Origin: Bursaphelenchus xylophilus
Lineage: Eukaryota; Nematoda; Chromadorea; Rhabditida; Aphelenchoididae
Direction: 5' to 3'
Assembly: GCA_904066235.2 (NCBI GenBank)
Contig: CAJFCV020000006.1
Span: 1,860,001 to 1,924,000, forward strand
DNA: 64,000 bases
This document shows, piece after piece, positions 12,001-24,363 of this stretch. Below the pieces are notes generated by a model. That model did no database searches, was not told where the DNA came from, and worked only from the letters and a program-made list of their open reading frames with translations. How positions within the stretch are numbered: the first letter of the stretch is position 1; the number at the start of each line of letters is the position of its first letter. A program made the translations under genes and the position numbers.

Positions 12001-13169
12001 ATGTAAATTCATGTAAAAACTTTTAGTAAAAAAACGCTTATGGATTAAAAACGTGAAATTCTATGGGGGTTTAGGCACTACGGACGTAAAATCTACTCGT
12101 CAAACCACACTTCAGGTCATTTTGAGGAGGCATTTCTGGACGTGGCATTACTTTCTGTTGCTAAATTTTTGATTTTTTGAGCTCGAAGTTTTCGTGCTGG
12201 GATATAAAAATTTTGGCGGGAAAATTGAAATTAAAATTTTTTTTGTTTAAGGCATACAATCTGAGTTGAAAATTGCTGTGAATGTAATACCACGTCCATG
12301 TTGAGCCTCTCAGTCTATCTAGAGCAGTGTTTTTCCGCCTACCGTATTCCGTTCGAGATGGATACGCCGAGCCTGGTGTTTGATGCATTATTATGCAAAT
12401 TTCTGAAAATTAAAAAAAATTATTTCCGTGGAGAAGTGCTTTGGGAGCTATTCAAAGCCGGCAGTAACTTTTTTCCGCCAAAAATTTCAAATTATAAAAA
12501 AAGTTGAGTCCCGCCACGAAAACATGAAATCAAGATAAAAGGCGGGAAATAAGGGAAAATCGAGAGAAATGAAGGTAACATAGGGTAAAATACGTCATGG
12601 CGGAGAAAAAAAGTGTTTTTGGGTCCCACCACGAAAACTTGAAATTGCAGGAAACGGCCCAGAAACGATAAAAAGTGATGGTTTTCAATCATTTCAAAAA
12701 AATGTGATGGTTTTTAATCTTTTTTGAAATAAAACGGCCACATTCTGAGTCCACGACGAAAACATGAATTCTCCGAAAAATGGAAGAAATGAATAAAAAC
12801 ACCTCGAAATGGCATAAAACAAACAAATTGATGTCTAAATAATTGAAATCATATATTAATTTCATGTAAAATCCTAAAAAATAATATAAATGTTTCAAAA
12901 ATCCAAAAAATTTCAAAAAAAATTCGATCAATAAATCAAAAAAATCCCACCATTAACCCGAAATTCCACGTGATTAGTCGCAGAATGTTACAATGTTCGT
13001 GGCGACAAAAGTGCGCTTGAAATTTCGCTTTGTTCCCCATTTCGTGATGCGATTATTTTTGGGCGAACTGATTTGGGCTAGCGCTTTTTTACTGTAAAAA
13101 ATTTTTTGCGACTCTGGAATTTTCAAACTTTTTTCTCAATTTTCTACTGCTTACACTCTGTTTTCAAAG
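9045..13169. other. Gene-poor intergenic stretch
   Basis: No exon could be supported. A moderately GC-rich single-copy segment lies at 9080-9560 and another at 10520-10640; both lack a convincing frame with splice sites. The motif family GGGTCCCACCACGAAAAC recurs here (10427, 11248, 11418, 11592, 11756, 12508, 12610, both orientations). The rest is low-complexity AT-rich DNA. Confidence 0.5.
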
Positions 13170-15115
13170 CATTTAAAAAAACGATCGCACAGTGCAAAAC
13201 TACAGGCTAATTTAGCTTATGAAATTGCACAGTGCAAAACCATAGGCTTTTTTCAACTATAAAATCGCACAGTGCGGAATCTTAGGCTAATTTAGTCTAT
13301 GAAATTGCACTGTGCGGGAATCAAAAAATTCTTTCGAAAAATTAAATTTTGGAAGGATGGAGGACAGTTGGGGTGATCTTTTTCTAAAATTTATGTCGTT
13401 TACACTTTATTTTAAAACTTTTTTTTTGAAAAAAATCGCACAATGCAAAACCATAGGGTTTTTTCAACTATAAACTTGCACAGTGCGAAATCCAAGGCTA
13501 ATTTAGCCTATGAAAATGCACTGTGCGGACTTGACAAAAATACTTCAAAAAATTCAATTCCGGAAAAATCGGAAAAATTGAGGACAGCCGCACGTCAAAC
13601 TGAGATAAGCTAAAACATTCCGGTGAATGGATTTCGAATTTGCCAAAAAAAGACGCGAAAAAACGCTTTGTCGGGGGAGAAATGGGGAATTTTTGGGGCG
13701 AGAGAGTACGTTTTTGCGTGTCTTTTTTCTCTCTTTCTCTGCGAAATAGACGAAGTGTAAAAAACCGATAGCGAAGGGACTATTCCGGTCACCGGACTCC
13801 TCAGTTTGACGTGAGCCGGAGTGGTGCCGGGGCGAATTCCTAGCCCAATTTTTGCCTATGAAATTGCACTCTGCGAAACCATAAGCTTTTTTCAACTTTA
13901 AATTCGCACAGTGCAAACCCATAGGCTTTTCTCAACTATAAAATTGCACAATGCGAAATTCTAGGCTAATTTAGCCTATGAAACTGCACAGTGCGAAACC
14001 ATAGGCTTTTTTCAACTATAAAATTGCACTGTGCGAAAAAATAAGCTTTTTTCAACTATAAATTCGCACAGTGCAAAACTACAGGCTAGTTTAGTCTATG
14101 AAACTGCACAGTGCGAAACCATAGGCTTTTTTCAACTTTAAATTCGCACAGTGCGAAGCCATAGGCTTTTCTCAACTATAAAATTGCACAGTGCGAAATT
14201 GAAGGCTAATTTAGCCTACGAAATTGCACTGTGCGGGCATCAAAAAATTGGTTCCAAAAATTCAATTCCGGAAAAACTGAGGACGGCGTGCGTGGAATAA
14301 ACAATGCAAAAAAAGGGCTCCCAACGCTTTTTTGTTATTTATTTTCCAAGATAAAAACGACTCATTTAACGAAACTCTTCATTTCTGCGGTTGAACGCGC
14401 AAAATGAGCAAACAGAAAAAGGAAGCGGGCGCTCGAAGCGAAATTCGCACAAGGGACTTGTTCATTAGTCCAAACTTGGTGGGATGCAGCCAACAATCCG
14501 GGGGAGAGGGGTTTTCCGGAGCCCAACAAATCAACGCGCACATGCACAATGTTCGGAGGGAATCGTATGGACCGGAGTGGGTTGAAGGTGGATTTTGGGC
14601 GCGAATTAGGTAGAGAGTTGAAGAAAAGGTGAGATTACGCAAGTTAAAAGGCGATTTGGCGGGAAAAGCGGTGGGGAAAATGAAAAAAATCGCACAGTGC
14701 GAAACCATAGGCTTTTTTCAACTATAAAATTGCACAGTGCGAAATCCTAGGCTTTTTTCAACTGTAGAATTGCACAGTGCGAAACCATAGGCTTTTTTTA
14801 ACTATAAAATTGCACAGTGCGAAATCCTAGACTAATTTAGCCTATGAAATTGCACTGTGCGGACATCAAAAAATTGTTTCGAAAAATTAAATTCCGGAAA
14901 AATTTAGGACACTTGGAGTGACATTTTTCTAAAATTTCTGACGCTTACACTTTATTATAAAACTTTTTTTTGAAAAAATCGCACAGTGCGAAACCATAGG
15001 CTTTTTTCAACTATCAAATTGCACAGTGCAAAATCCTAGGCTAATTTAGCCTATGAAATTGCACAGTGCGAAACCATAGGGTTTTTTAGCCTATGAAATT
15101 GCACTGTGCGAGGGT
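13170..15115. repeat. Cluster of GCACNGTGC palindrome arrays
   Basis: Sub-arrays at about 13185-13310, 13435-13530, 13855-14235, 14690-14855 and 14975-15110 share a unit of roughly 42-45 bp: a GCACAGTGC palindrome followed by GAAACCATAGGCTTTTTTCA or GAAATCCTAGGCTAATTTAG. Between them lie the inverted-repeat element at 13591-13813 and about 450 bp of apparently unique DNA (14240-14690). No coding content was found. Confidence 0.9.
13591..13813. mobile_element. MITE with CACGTCAAACTGAG termini (copy 1)
   Basis: A 223-bp element starts CACGTCAAACTGAGATAAGC and ends CTCAGTTTGACGTG. The interior (GGGGCGAGAGAGTACG, GAAGTGTAAAAAACCGATAG) is shared with a second copy at 29247-29459 in the same orientation. 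It is inserted inside a GCACNGTGC array. It carries no open frame of its own. Confidence 0.8.
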
Positions 15116-17974
15116 TCTCAAAGTGCGACGCTCAAAATTTAATGAAAATTTTTTAAAATAATTGTGATAAAAATTTTGTAAGGCATATACGTGATTTTTA
15201 GCCCACTCTCTGCGGTAAATAAGTGGATTTTTCTGCCGAAAAATGGAGAAAATGGAAAATGTAGACCTTGCAAATGAAAATTCTCAAAACTCAACAGTCA
15301 GATTTAGACAAGAAAAGAGGGTGATGCAAAAATGTTTTTCAAAAGTTTCTCCCGCGACAAGATCGGTCTATAACGGGCAAACATTCGGAAATGGAGAGAC
15401 CACCCAAGAAAGGAGGTGCGATATGTTACGCGCGTCAAAAAAGTTGCGAGGGTGGGGAGTTACTGACGGAGGTCGATGTGAAAAAGTTTTGGGAGGTCAT
15501 AAAAAGGCGCTTGAGGCAAAAAAAAATAATTTTTTGATGAAAAACTTGGGTTTTTGGCGAAAACTTGATTTTTTGGCATTCTGTTGCAAGTACGAATTTT
15601 GATGGAAAATGCGATAATGACAAATTTTGATGCACTTCGACTGTTTTTTGAGTGAAATAAAGCGATAAAAAATAAAAAAAAAAGAAATTTTACCAAGTCT
15701 TGCAACAGAATGCCAAAAAACAACTCGATTTTTTTCTATAAAATGTTAACTAAGAGCACATATATCATTAAAAAGTTATTCTAAAGCTATGCCAAGATTC
15801 ATCAAGATCTGAGCATCGAAATTTCAAAAAAATTTTAAAAAATCGTAAAAATCTCAAAAATCAAAAATTAAATTCCTATACAAATATAACCTTTACCGTA
15901 CCGAGACTAAATGACAGTTCAAACGGAAAAGAAAAGTACTTTTATAGGGATCAAAGATCCGATTCGTGAAGAGCCCGCAATAATTAAATCCGAAAGTTTG
16001 CCCAAGGGAGGCTTCTTTTGGGTCAATATGTGAGTAATTACTCAAACTTTGACCTATATTACCGCAGAAATAAGTGAGACTCAACGGTTATGTGTTAGAT
16101 TTGAGTTGAAAATTTAGGAAAAGCCGTAAAAAAATTGGCAAAAAATCAAAAAAATTTTTTTTGAAAAATTTTTGGGATTTTTCAAAAAAAAAATAAAAAA
16201 AAAATAATTTGTGCAAACTGCAAGCTAAAAAAATATTAAAAATGCAAAAATTCGGCAAAAAATCGAAAAAAATTTTTTTTTATTTTTGGGATTTTTTCAA
16301 AAAAAAATTTGATTTCTGCAAAGCGCCATCCAAAAATCTCAGACGAGCTGTAAAAAACTCTAATTACAACTTTCCCAAGGTTTCATCAAAGTTTCCGTCT
16401 TATAATCAGCTACTTTTGTCTATTTACTTTCCAATTTACCCTAAAGTTAGTCTCAAATGCCAATTAACCAGTGAAAACTTCCTTCAAACCCTTCGAATTT
16501 GTCTTTCATTAACTCGCTACTGCATAACGACTTTTGGAGAAAAGTAAAATAAACTTCTTCCTGAAACTAATGAGATTTGCGACAAAAGCCTCGAGGCGGA
16601 GAAATGGGCAGGTGTGGAATTGTTGATGAAGCTTTCAAATATTACCGCTTTCCGGTTCAACGAACAGAAAAGAACATCGAGTTTTGCTCAATAAATCGTG
16701 TAATTAGCATACAAAACATTTTGAAGACAAAATTTTGAGTCCCGCAGCGAAATCCTGATTTTTTGGCATTCTGTTGCAAGCTCGTATTTTGATGGGAAAT
16801 GTGATAGTAATCAGTTTCTATGCATTTTTAGTGCTCTTTGAGATAAATAAAGCGATAAAAATCAAATTTTCAAATTTCCCGCCAACTTTGGCATTCCGTC
16901 TCAACGTACGAAACAATATTTCCAACCATAAATTTAATAAAAGCACACTTCGAAACCCCGCTTTTCCCGGCCGAAAACCTGAATAAACACTGCGGAAAAG
17001 TCGGCTGACTTTCGTTTCACAGTGTTTATTAACTTATCCACTGATTCATCTAATAATAAACTACGAAAACTGCTGTTTAAACAGAGTTATTTCGGCTTGA
17101 TGGAATAATAAAATTTAGCGCAAATTATAAAGTAGCACGAAATCTCTCTAGTACTTCCACTATAAGTGCTTTCTTGAAAGAAATACACCGAACAAATCGT
17201 CTAGACTGCTTTAATTCATTTTTTATGGGTTTTGAGCTTTTGAAACAGAATGCCAAAAATGGCGGGAAGTTTGAAAATTTAAAATTTTTTCGCACTGTGG
17301 CTAATTTTTTTGTTTCAATGGACAAAGGAGACCTAGAATATTCGATTTTTGCCACACCCATCAAAAATAAGGCTTGCAACAGAATGCCAAAAATGGCGGA
17401 AAATCAATAAATTTGAATTTTTTTGGTTTTTTACGCATTAAAAACAACAAAAATTTGTTTGAAATTAACTATTACGATATCACACATCAAAAAATTAGGC
17501 ATGAAACAGAATGCCAAAAAATCAGGATTTCGTTGTGGAACTCAAAATTTCCCCTGAAAACCGATAAATATAGCTTTCTGACGAGTTCGAGGGTCTAAAA
17601 TACTGATATCATGCTATTTACAGACAGGTGATAGCATGTTTTTCAACAAAAGTACGAACTTTTATAGTAAATAATAGAATATACTAATTAAATTTCTAAA
17701 AACTGAACCGAAAGTTTAGAATATTCGAAAAAAATCTATGAAAAAACTAAAATAAAAGATGACTGTAGAAGAAGAAAAAAAAGAAACTCCAAAAAAGTCC
17801 ATTAACTATCGCTGTTTTATCATCCATTACGCAAGGGATTTTCGTCGCGAAAACCGAAAAATGGAGGGTTTTTATGAACGAAGTGAAACCTGTGCAAAGG
17901 CGAGTTAAATAAACCTTCATCTCGCTAATGGAATTACAAATTTCGGAGGCGGATTTTTGGAAGCTGGGAAGTTT
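15116..17974. other. Repeat-rich intergenic DNA with GGCATTCTGTTGCAA motifs
   Basis: Repeated segments around 15540-15720, 16755-16870, 17240-17400 and 17500-17530 carry TTTTTGGCATTCTGTTGCAA or its reverse complement TTGCAACAGAATGCC. They are often linked to an AAATAAAGCGATAAAAAT segment. This is a dispersed inverted-repeat family. The rest is AT-rich homopolymer-like sequence. No exon was recognised. Confidence 0.55.
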
Positions 17975-18370
17975 TTTCCTGTCGGGAAAATAATGAGCAC
18001 TCTGTCGGAAATCGCATCGCCGCCGGGAGTTTGTAGTGCTTGAGGCGAAATAAAATATTTTTTGCAAAAGATAATGAAAAACTTGATCTTTTGGCGAAAA
18101 CTTGATGTTTTGGCATTCTGTTGCAAGTACGAATTTTCGCGGGAAATGCGATAATGACAAATTTTTAATGAACCTTGACTGTTCTTTGAGAGAAATAAAG
18201 CGATAAAAATCAGATTTTTAAGTTTGTCGGGAAAATAATGAGCACTCTGTCGCATCGCATCGCCTCTGAGAAAATGAATTGTGTCGTGCTGAAAATCCAA
18301 TTGCTTTTTACTTTAGCGACGGCGACTAGCGAAGCGACATTGTGCTCATTATTTTCCCGACAGATTGATG
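17975..18370. mobile_element. Composite repeat: two TGTCGGGAAAATAATG MITE ends around a GGCATTCTGTTGCAA segment
   Basis: A MITE end (CTGTCGGGAAAATAATGAGC) is followed by GCCGCCGGGAGTTTGTAGTG, the GGCATTCTGTTGCAAG repeat and an AAATAAAGCGATAAAAATCA segment. A complete MITE follows at about 18228-18365. The 17980-18240 portion is repeated in inverted orientation at 20665-20945, so this composite has moved or been duplicated as one unit. Confidence 0.75.
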
Positions 18371-18440
18371 GTATTTCCCACAAACTGAGACACAGTAATG
18401 GAGAGGGAACAAACAGTGATAACAATGAAAAGATCTGGTG

Positions 18441-18873
18441 CAGTGGCGGACCTGATCCAGTGGCAAAAAACGTGCCATCTTGCATCGGGGAAGCATAAAA
18501 AATGTGGCAAAATGCTTCCTTCTCCAAGTGAATGGAGAAGGAGATTCGCTAAAAAATCAATTATTTTCCCGACAAACTTAAAAATATGACTTTTTGTCGC
18601 TTTATTTCTCTCAAAGAACATTCAAGGTGCATCAAAATTTGTCATTATCGCATTTCCCGCGAGAATTCCTACTTGCAACAGAATGCCAAAACATCAAGTT
18701 TTCGCTAAAAAATCAAGTTTTTCAGAATAAAAACTTCGTCTTCAAGGTGCCTCACAAAAAATTAAATCGAAGAGTTTTTTTCACTTGGAGAGGGAGGCAT
18801 TTTGCCACACTTTTTTGATACTTCCCGGGGGCAAAATGGTACGTTTTTCGGCACTGAATCAGGACTCCTACTG
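18441..18873. mobile_element. Tc1-like MITE (CAGTGG family) interrupted by another repeat
   Basis: The left part (CAGTGGCGGACCTGATCCAG, 18441-18545) and the right part (TTTTTTCACTTGGAGAGGGA to CTACTG, 18776-18873) are separated by about 230 bp. That insert contains a TGTCGGGAAAATAATG-family end and the TTGCAACAGAATGCC repeat. The outer element is older than the insert. Confidence 0.7.
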
Positions 18874-19104
18874 TATGCACGCCTTTTTACTTTTGGAGTT
18901 CAGGATCTACATCTTACAGGTGCATAATTAAAAATCCAAAACAGCAGGGGCAAAAAGTTCACAATTCGTGCTTTTATCGAAAATTTGCAGTCTAAAGTTT
19001 CGGCCAAATTCTTCAGTATACCATGTCCAAATTTTTGATTTTCGACGGAAGTAAATCAATCATATGGCCCTTTTCTCGGTCCCTTACTACGGATTTTAAA
19101 TACT

Positions 19105-19645
19105 ACAGTTTGTCGGGAAAATAATGTGGATTAAAACAGTACTGGTCTGTCGGAAAAATAATGTGGTTCTTAAATACTATCAGTCTGTCGGGAAAATAAT
19201 GTGGTTTTTAAATACTAAGAGTCTGTCGGGAAAATAATGTGGATTAAAAAAGTACTGGTTTGTCGGAAAAATAATGTGGTTTTTAAACACTAAGAATCTG
19301 TCGGGAAAATAATGTGGATTAAAACAGTACTGGTCTGTCGGAAAAATAATGTGGATTTTAAATACTACAGTTTGTCGGGAAAATAATGTGGATTAAAACA
19401 GTGCTGGTCTGTCGGAAAAATAATGTGGATTTTAAATACTACAGTTTGTCGGGAAAATAATGTGGATTAAAATAGTACTGGTTTGTCGGAAAAATAATGT
19501 GGATTTTGAATACTATGAGTGTGTCGGGAAAATAATGTGGAATTGTCGCAGCGAAATTTCTCGCCTTGTTGCAAGGAAAAAAACAAAAAAAAAATTTTTT
19601 GGAAGTGTCTAAAATTGCGCTACGACAACTCCACATTATTTTCCC
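19105..19645. repeat. Tandem array of MITE termini (TGTCGGGAAAATAATGTGG)
   Basis: About a dozen head-to-tail copies of CTGTCGGGAAAATAATGTGG occur with two alternating short spacers, ATTAAAACAGTACTGGT and ATTTTAAATACTACAGT. The array ends with a segment that leads to a single inverted end, CCACATTATTTTCCCGACAG, at 19622-19641. The complete array is therefore bounded as an element whose left terminus has been amplified. Confidence 0.9.
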
Positions 19646-19909
19646 GACAGACTGATAAACTTCCAGTTGCTAAATAAACAGTTGCAAGAAGACGGAGGAG
19701 CGAGGAAATTGAAGAAATTTGCGTCTCGAATCCCCTTGAAGGCCAAAACAAAAAGGCCGGCGTTTCTCCGACTCTCGATTAACTGTTAAACGAAGCGTTA
19801 AGGGAGTCGGTGTAATGGGAAACAACTCACCATGAGTTTTCTTTTCTTCACAGTGGAACAAATTTTTAAAAATCAAATTTTTTGGGTCGAAATTTTTTTT
19901 TTATTTCTC

Positions 19910-20692
19910 TGTCGGGAAAATAATGAGCAGAATGTCGCTGCGATCGCGTCGTTGAAGTGAAAAGCAATTTTATTTTCACCGCGACACAATTCATTTTTTT
20001 CGGCGGCGCACGTCAAGAAATCTCGGGCATTGCAAAGGTTCTCACAGCGAAAAAAAATTCATAAAATCTGTCATCCAAATCGCACATAACAGCAATGTTT
20101 AACCTAATTTTTTTTATGGGAACTCTAGAGAGTACTGGTAGTCGTATACAACTGTTTTTTATACCGCTGGCACATTCTAAATGGGTGTCATCGTGACGCA
20201 TTTTCTGAACACGGTTCAAGCTAGGCTAAAAATAGTGCAAATTTCATGGCCGAATATCAAAAAAACTGTCCCATCAACCGGGACGAGACCGGTGTAGATA
20301 CTCGAAGAACAGTTTAAGGATTTTTTTGACGTAGAGCCTATACCCCCATCCAGTGCTCTCTGACTCGGTATCGTCGATACAAACTTTTATTTAGACGCTG
20401 TATTCTTCGCCTTGGAAGACTATCAAAACACTATGATTATGGGTATATTTTGGTTCTATTAGCTTAAGCAACTCTCGAGCTTTCTATTGGTACCAATATC
20501 TTGTGATTTACTATTAATCTTTATGTCAAAATATTGCAAACCATTTGGACAAAAACGAATTTGCACAGGTCAGAATGCCAAAAAAAATTCTAGGCTTTTT
20601 CATTGGGCGCCCGTTTTTCTTTTATTTTTTCTTGACGTGCGGCGATGCGATTTTCGCCGCGAAAAAAGTGCTCATTATTTTCCCGACAGACT
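19910..20692. mobile_element. TGTCGGGAAAATAATG MITE split by a nested 633-bp element
   Basis: The left half, from CTGTCGGGAAAATAATGAGC through TCACCGCGACACAATTCATT, and the right half, GGCGATGCGATTTTCGCCGC to TTATTTTCCCGACAGAC, are the two halves of one MITE. An intact relative lies at 36976-37127. The insertion at 20008-20640 separates the halves. Confidence 0.8.
20008..20640. mobile_element. Non-autonomous element with GCACGTCAAGAAA termini (copy 1)
   Basis: It begins GCACGTCAAGAAATCTCGGG and ends TTTTTTCTTGACGTGC, and a GGC triplet lies on both sides as a likely 3-bp target duplication. The interior matches 30212-30818 in inverted orientation over essentially its whole length (for example GTCGATACAAACTTTTATTT). 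No transposase is encoded. The superfamily is not assigned. Confidence 0.8.
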
Positions 20693-20950
20693 TGAAAATC
20701 TGATTTTTTCTCGCTTTATTTCTTTCAAAGAACAGTCAAAGTGCATTAAAATTTGTCATTATCGCATTTCCCGCGAAAATTCGTACTTGCAACAGAATGC
20801 CAAAACATCAAGTTTTCGCCAGAAAATCAAGTTTTTTAACAGTTTTTTGCAAAAAAGTATTTTATTTTGCCTCAAGCACTACAAACTCCCGGCGGCGATG
20901 CGATTTTCCTAATGAGCGACAGAGTGCTCAATATTTTTCCGACAAACCGA
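20693..20950. repeat. Inverted copy of the 17980-18240 composite repeat
   Basis: It carries, in reverse order and orientation, the AAATAAAGCGA segment, TTGCAACAGAATGCC, CACTACAAACTCCCGGCGGC and a degenerate MITE end (AATATTTTTCCGACAAAC). Confidence 0.75.
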
Positions 20951-21273
20951 TAATTGCGAAAAATCCGCGAAAAAAGTTACGAAAATTTCAAAAATTCCCT
21001 GTTTTATTCCCCATTTAGCCCTTCATTTTCTCGAATCCCCAACGCGGCTTTTTTTCTTTTTTTTTTTTGGTTTTCAAATTAGGAGAAAGGGCGAGGTTGG
21101 GGACCCGAAATTTAATGAATTTCCAATGCGAGAACCCCCCACAAATGAAATAAACTCTGGCCATTTAAGCGGGCCATGAAGTGAGACACAGATTATGAGA
21201 ATTGTCGACGTTGCAGAGGAGGCTGAATTTTTTTATGATCCAAAAATTCCAGTGGAAAAAATAATTTTTTTTA

Positions 21274-21734
21274 CAGGGGAAGTACTCCAAGTGCGACGCT
21301 CAGATTTTGATGAAACTTGGCACAAATTTAGAGCAATTTTTTCTAAGATACATGCGAGAATCCAAGCTCGCGCTTTGCAGAAACAACCGAGTTTTTTAGA
21401 TCGAAAGTCGGCGAAAATTTAGGACTTTTTGCCGAATTTCGGCACGAAAAGTTTCATGCCTATTTCTACCGTAAAGGATAATGTTTCTACAAAAAATCAA
21501 ATTTTTCCGTACGAAACTGCCAAAGTTATGGCCGAAAAGCGCTTTTCTCTCTTCTGTTCTCTCTGACCGCTCTCCACGTTTAGCGTGCTCTTTCGGCGGC
21601 AAAAATCGTTCGATATCTCGGCGGCGCCCGCAAAGCGCGAGCTAAAACTTTCAGGAATTGATATTTAGTCCATAGCCGACGTGTGTGGAAAATTTAAAGG
21701 AAATCTGAGCGTCGCACTTGGAGAACTTCCCCTG
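21274..21734. mobile_element. Harbinger-like MITE (CAGGGGAAGTACTCC family), TTA target duplication, complete
   Basis: Termini are CAGGGGAAGTACTCCAAGTG and the inverted CTTGGAGAACTTCCCCTG, flanked on both sides by TTA. The subterminal inverted repeats GTGCGACGCTCAGATTTT are long. A 3-bp TWA target duplication is characteristic of PIF/Harbinger, hence the tentative class. The interior includes TAGCTCGCGCTTTGC-type motifs in inverted pairs. Other copies lie at 24364, 25184, 28084, 32592 and in decayed form elsewhere. Confidence 0.8.
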
Positions 21735-22191
21735 TTAACACCATTCTCAAAGAAATCTGAACAAAAAAAAAATTGTCAAAAATTCCAAAAAAAAAAATCT
21801 TTTTTCCCATCCATTGAATCCCAAAGGTCCCAAAAAAGTGGAGAATACAAATCAGCGGCCCCCATTCATTCCAAAATAAACCGAGAATTTTTGTTGAGAG
21901 CGAAATAAAGTCCCCCCTTTCCCGCTGTGGCCCAAATAAATTCGAGGTTGACTCTGGCTGAACAAACAAGACAAGCAGACCACCTTGTAACGAGAAAACA
22001 ATATTCGGTATGAATGAGGCCAAATATTCAATAAATTAAAATATCATTTAAAATTTTGGTATTGTTATCGGAACAGAGATAACAGGATTTTTTTGAAGTA
22101 ATGTTGAAGCAAATTAGTCTATACTATAAAATTAATCTATGTATGGGAAAATACGACCTTCTTAGTTTTGTTATGCTTGCCGGCATTTTCA
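21735..22191. other. Intergenic, no gene seen
   Basis: AT-rich DNA with homopolymer runs. No exon or structured repeat was recognised. Confidence 0.4.
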
Positions 22192-22801
22192 CAAAGTGCA
22201 TAGACTCGAGGTCGCCAGGGGAAATGCATAGTACAAACGGCAGTACGCACCGTGCACTTTATGCTTTCGCACTGTGCAGTTTTTTGTTTTTGCACCGTGC
22301 GCTTTTATTTTTTGCACTGTGCAACTTTTAGTTTTCGCACCGCACAGTGCAGTCTTTTTTGCACCGTGCAATTCTAATTTTTGCACCGTGCAATTTTAGT
22401 TTTCGCACTGTGCAACTTTTATTTTTTGCACCGTGCAATTTTTGTTTTTGCACAGTGCACTTTTTAGTTTTCGCACCGTGCATCTTTTATTTATGGCACT
22501 GTGCACTTTATGCTTTCGCACAGTGCATTTTTCTTTTTTGGACTGTGCAGTTTTTATTTTTCGCACAGTGCATTTTTATTTTTTGCGCCGTGCGCTTTTA
22601 TTTTTCGCACAGTGCATTTTTTTTTTTGCACCGTGCAACTTTTAGTTTTTGCACAGTGCGCAAGCTTTTCTCAACGGAGCCGGCGCGACTTTTGAGAAAT
22701 TGCACTGTGCAAAATGTTTCGAATCGGATCGCGTCGCGCGGGGAACGCGAAACTTGCACTGTGCGGTGCAAAAAAAGGCGGAAAAAAGTGCACGCACTTT
22801 C
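22192..22801. repeat. GCACNGTGC array between AAAGTGC termini
   Basis: About twenty GCACYGTGC or GCACAGTGC palindromes lie at intervals of roughly 20-25 bp, separated by TTTTATTTTT-type spacers. The left boundary is CACAAAGTGCATAGACTC and the right boundary is GTGCACGCACTTTCTGG. These resemble the AAAGTGCGTAGAC termini seen at 24031 and 42450. Long open frames crossing the array (Phe- and Cys-rich) are by-products of the repeat. Confidence 0.85.
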
Positions 22802-24030
22802 TGGAACGACTAGCAATAATAAACGGTCCCTCAATTCGATCGTTTTAAACTTCCGAAAAACTGACTGATTCGAGTCAGCAGCAGTGTAAACAAAGTCAAT
22901 AAAAGTCATCATTTTCCAAAAATAAATTAAAGTTATTCTGTTTTAACCTCTATTTTAGTCCACACTCCTTTTTTGAGAGCAAAAAATCACAAATTAACAA
23001 CATTTTCAAGTGTTTTAGAGAGTAAAAATCAACAAAACTCCAAGTAGGAGGGCACTTACGCCCTAAATTTCCCAATTTTCTCTTTTGCAATTATCCAATT
23101 TGGCCAAATTTTTGAACCCCAAATTTCGAAGCCCTCTAAAATGATCTATCAATTTGAAAGCCTCTAAAATGATCACTGATATTACAAAAGACGTCAATAC
23201 TTGTATAAAAATCGCATAATAATCAGATTCAAAGCGAAGGAAAATATTTTAATGCGAGGGAATTCGAATCAAAAGATGTGAGAAATGGGGGGTTATGATA
23301 AGAAAAAACGATGTTTAACGATGGTCTTGAGGTTATTTTTAGTAGGAAAAAATTAAAAAAAAAATTTTTTTTTCAAATATGGAAAAAATAAAATGAGATT
23401 TTTTGATTTGAAAAAGCAAATTTTTGGAAAAAAGTAAGAAAAAAATCTTAATTTTTAGTTTAATTTATCAAAAAATCAAAAAAAAATTTAAAAAAATTCA
23501 AAAAATCCAAAGAAAAAATTAAGAAAACTTTAAAAACCAAAAAAATAATCAAAAAAATCCAAAAAAAATCCAAAAAATTTCAAAAAAATCCAAAAAATTA
23601 AAAAAAAATCCAAAAAATCTTCCATAAAACCTCAAAATTTCCAATATCTTATGCTTATGTTACCACAAATTAGCTATCTTATCCAAAAAATAAAAAAAAA
23701 ATACTCCAAAAAAATTTCGAAATTCCCAAAAACAGATCCAGAATAAAGATCCTAAAGAATTCCGCCAAAAATGTTGGGTTCGGAGCGCAGCTGCGTTTTT
23801 TTGCCTTCAAACGCACCTGACAGGACAACAAGTAAAAAACAGGGGAGAGAAAAAGGGGAGGGAAGAGCTGCGCAAGCCCCTCAATCACCCGATTTTGGCG
23901 CTCTTTCTGGCAAAAAAAAAGGAGAAAAAGGGAGAAAAATTTATTTTGATTGGGAAATCAAGGACGGAAAAGGAGAAAAAAATTAAAATTAAAATTAAAA
24001 AAAAGCTCAAATTAATAATACTAGACGTTT
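22802..24030. other. AT-rich low-complexity intergenic DNA
   Basis: It is dominated by A-runs and CAAAAAATCC-type repeats between 23340 and 23720. No exon was recognised. A small GC-richer patch at 23770-23900 has no supported frame. Confidence 0.5.
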
Positions 24031-24363
24031 CAGAAAGTGCGTAGACTTCTTTTTTTTTATTTTTTTATAAAAAAATGATTTTTTTTTCATTTTTTTGTAC
24101 CGTGCAATGTCTATCCCGCTATATTAAACGATATTCAGCAATCTTTGCCTTGAGAGATTATGGAAAATGAAGAGAGACGGCCAAAAAAACTTTTCGGCTA
24201 TATCTTGGTGGATAATTTGTGATAAATCGCTTTTTTATTAGAAATATTGTAGATGAGGCTTCTTTAAACCATTGAAATTTCTTAAAATATAAAAAAATGA
24301 AAAAAAAAATTAAGTTTTCTTAATTTTCAACCGAAAAGTTATAAAAAAACATCTTTCATTTTA

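Noticed and set aside
7560..15115. CRISPR-like appearance of regularly spaced palindromes
   Set aside because: Spacers are themselves repeated and the genome is a nematode's; this is a eukaryotic tandem repeat.
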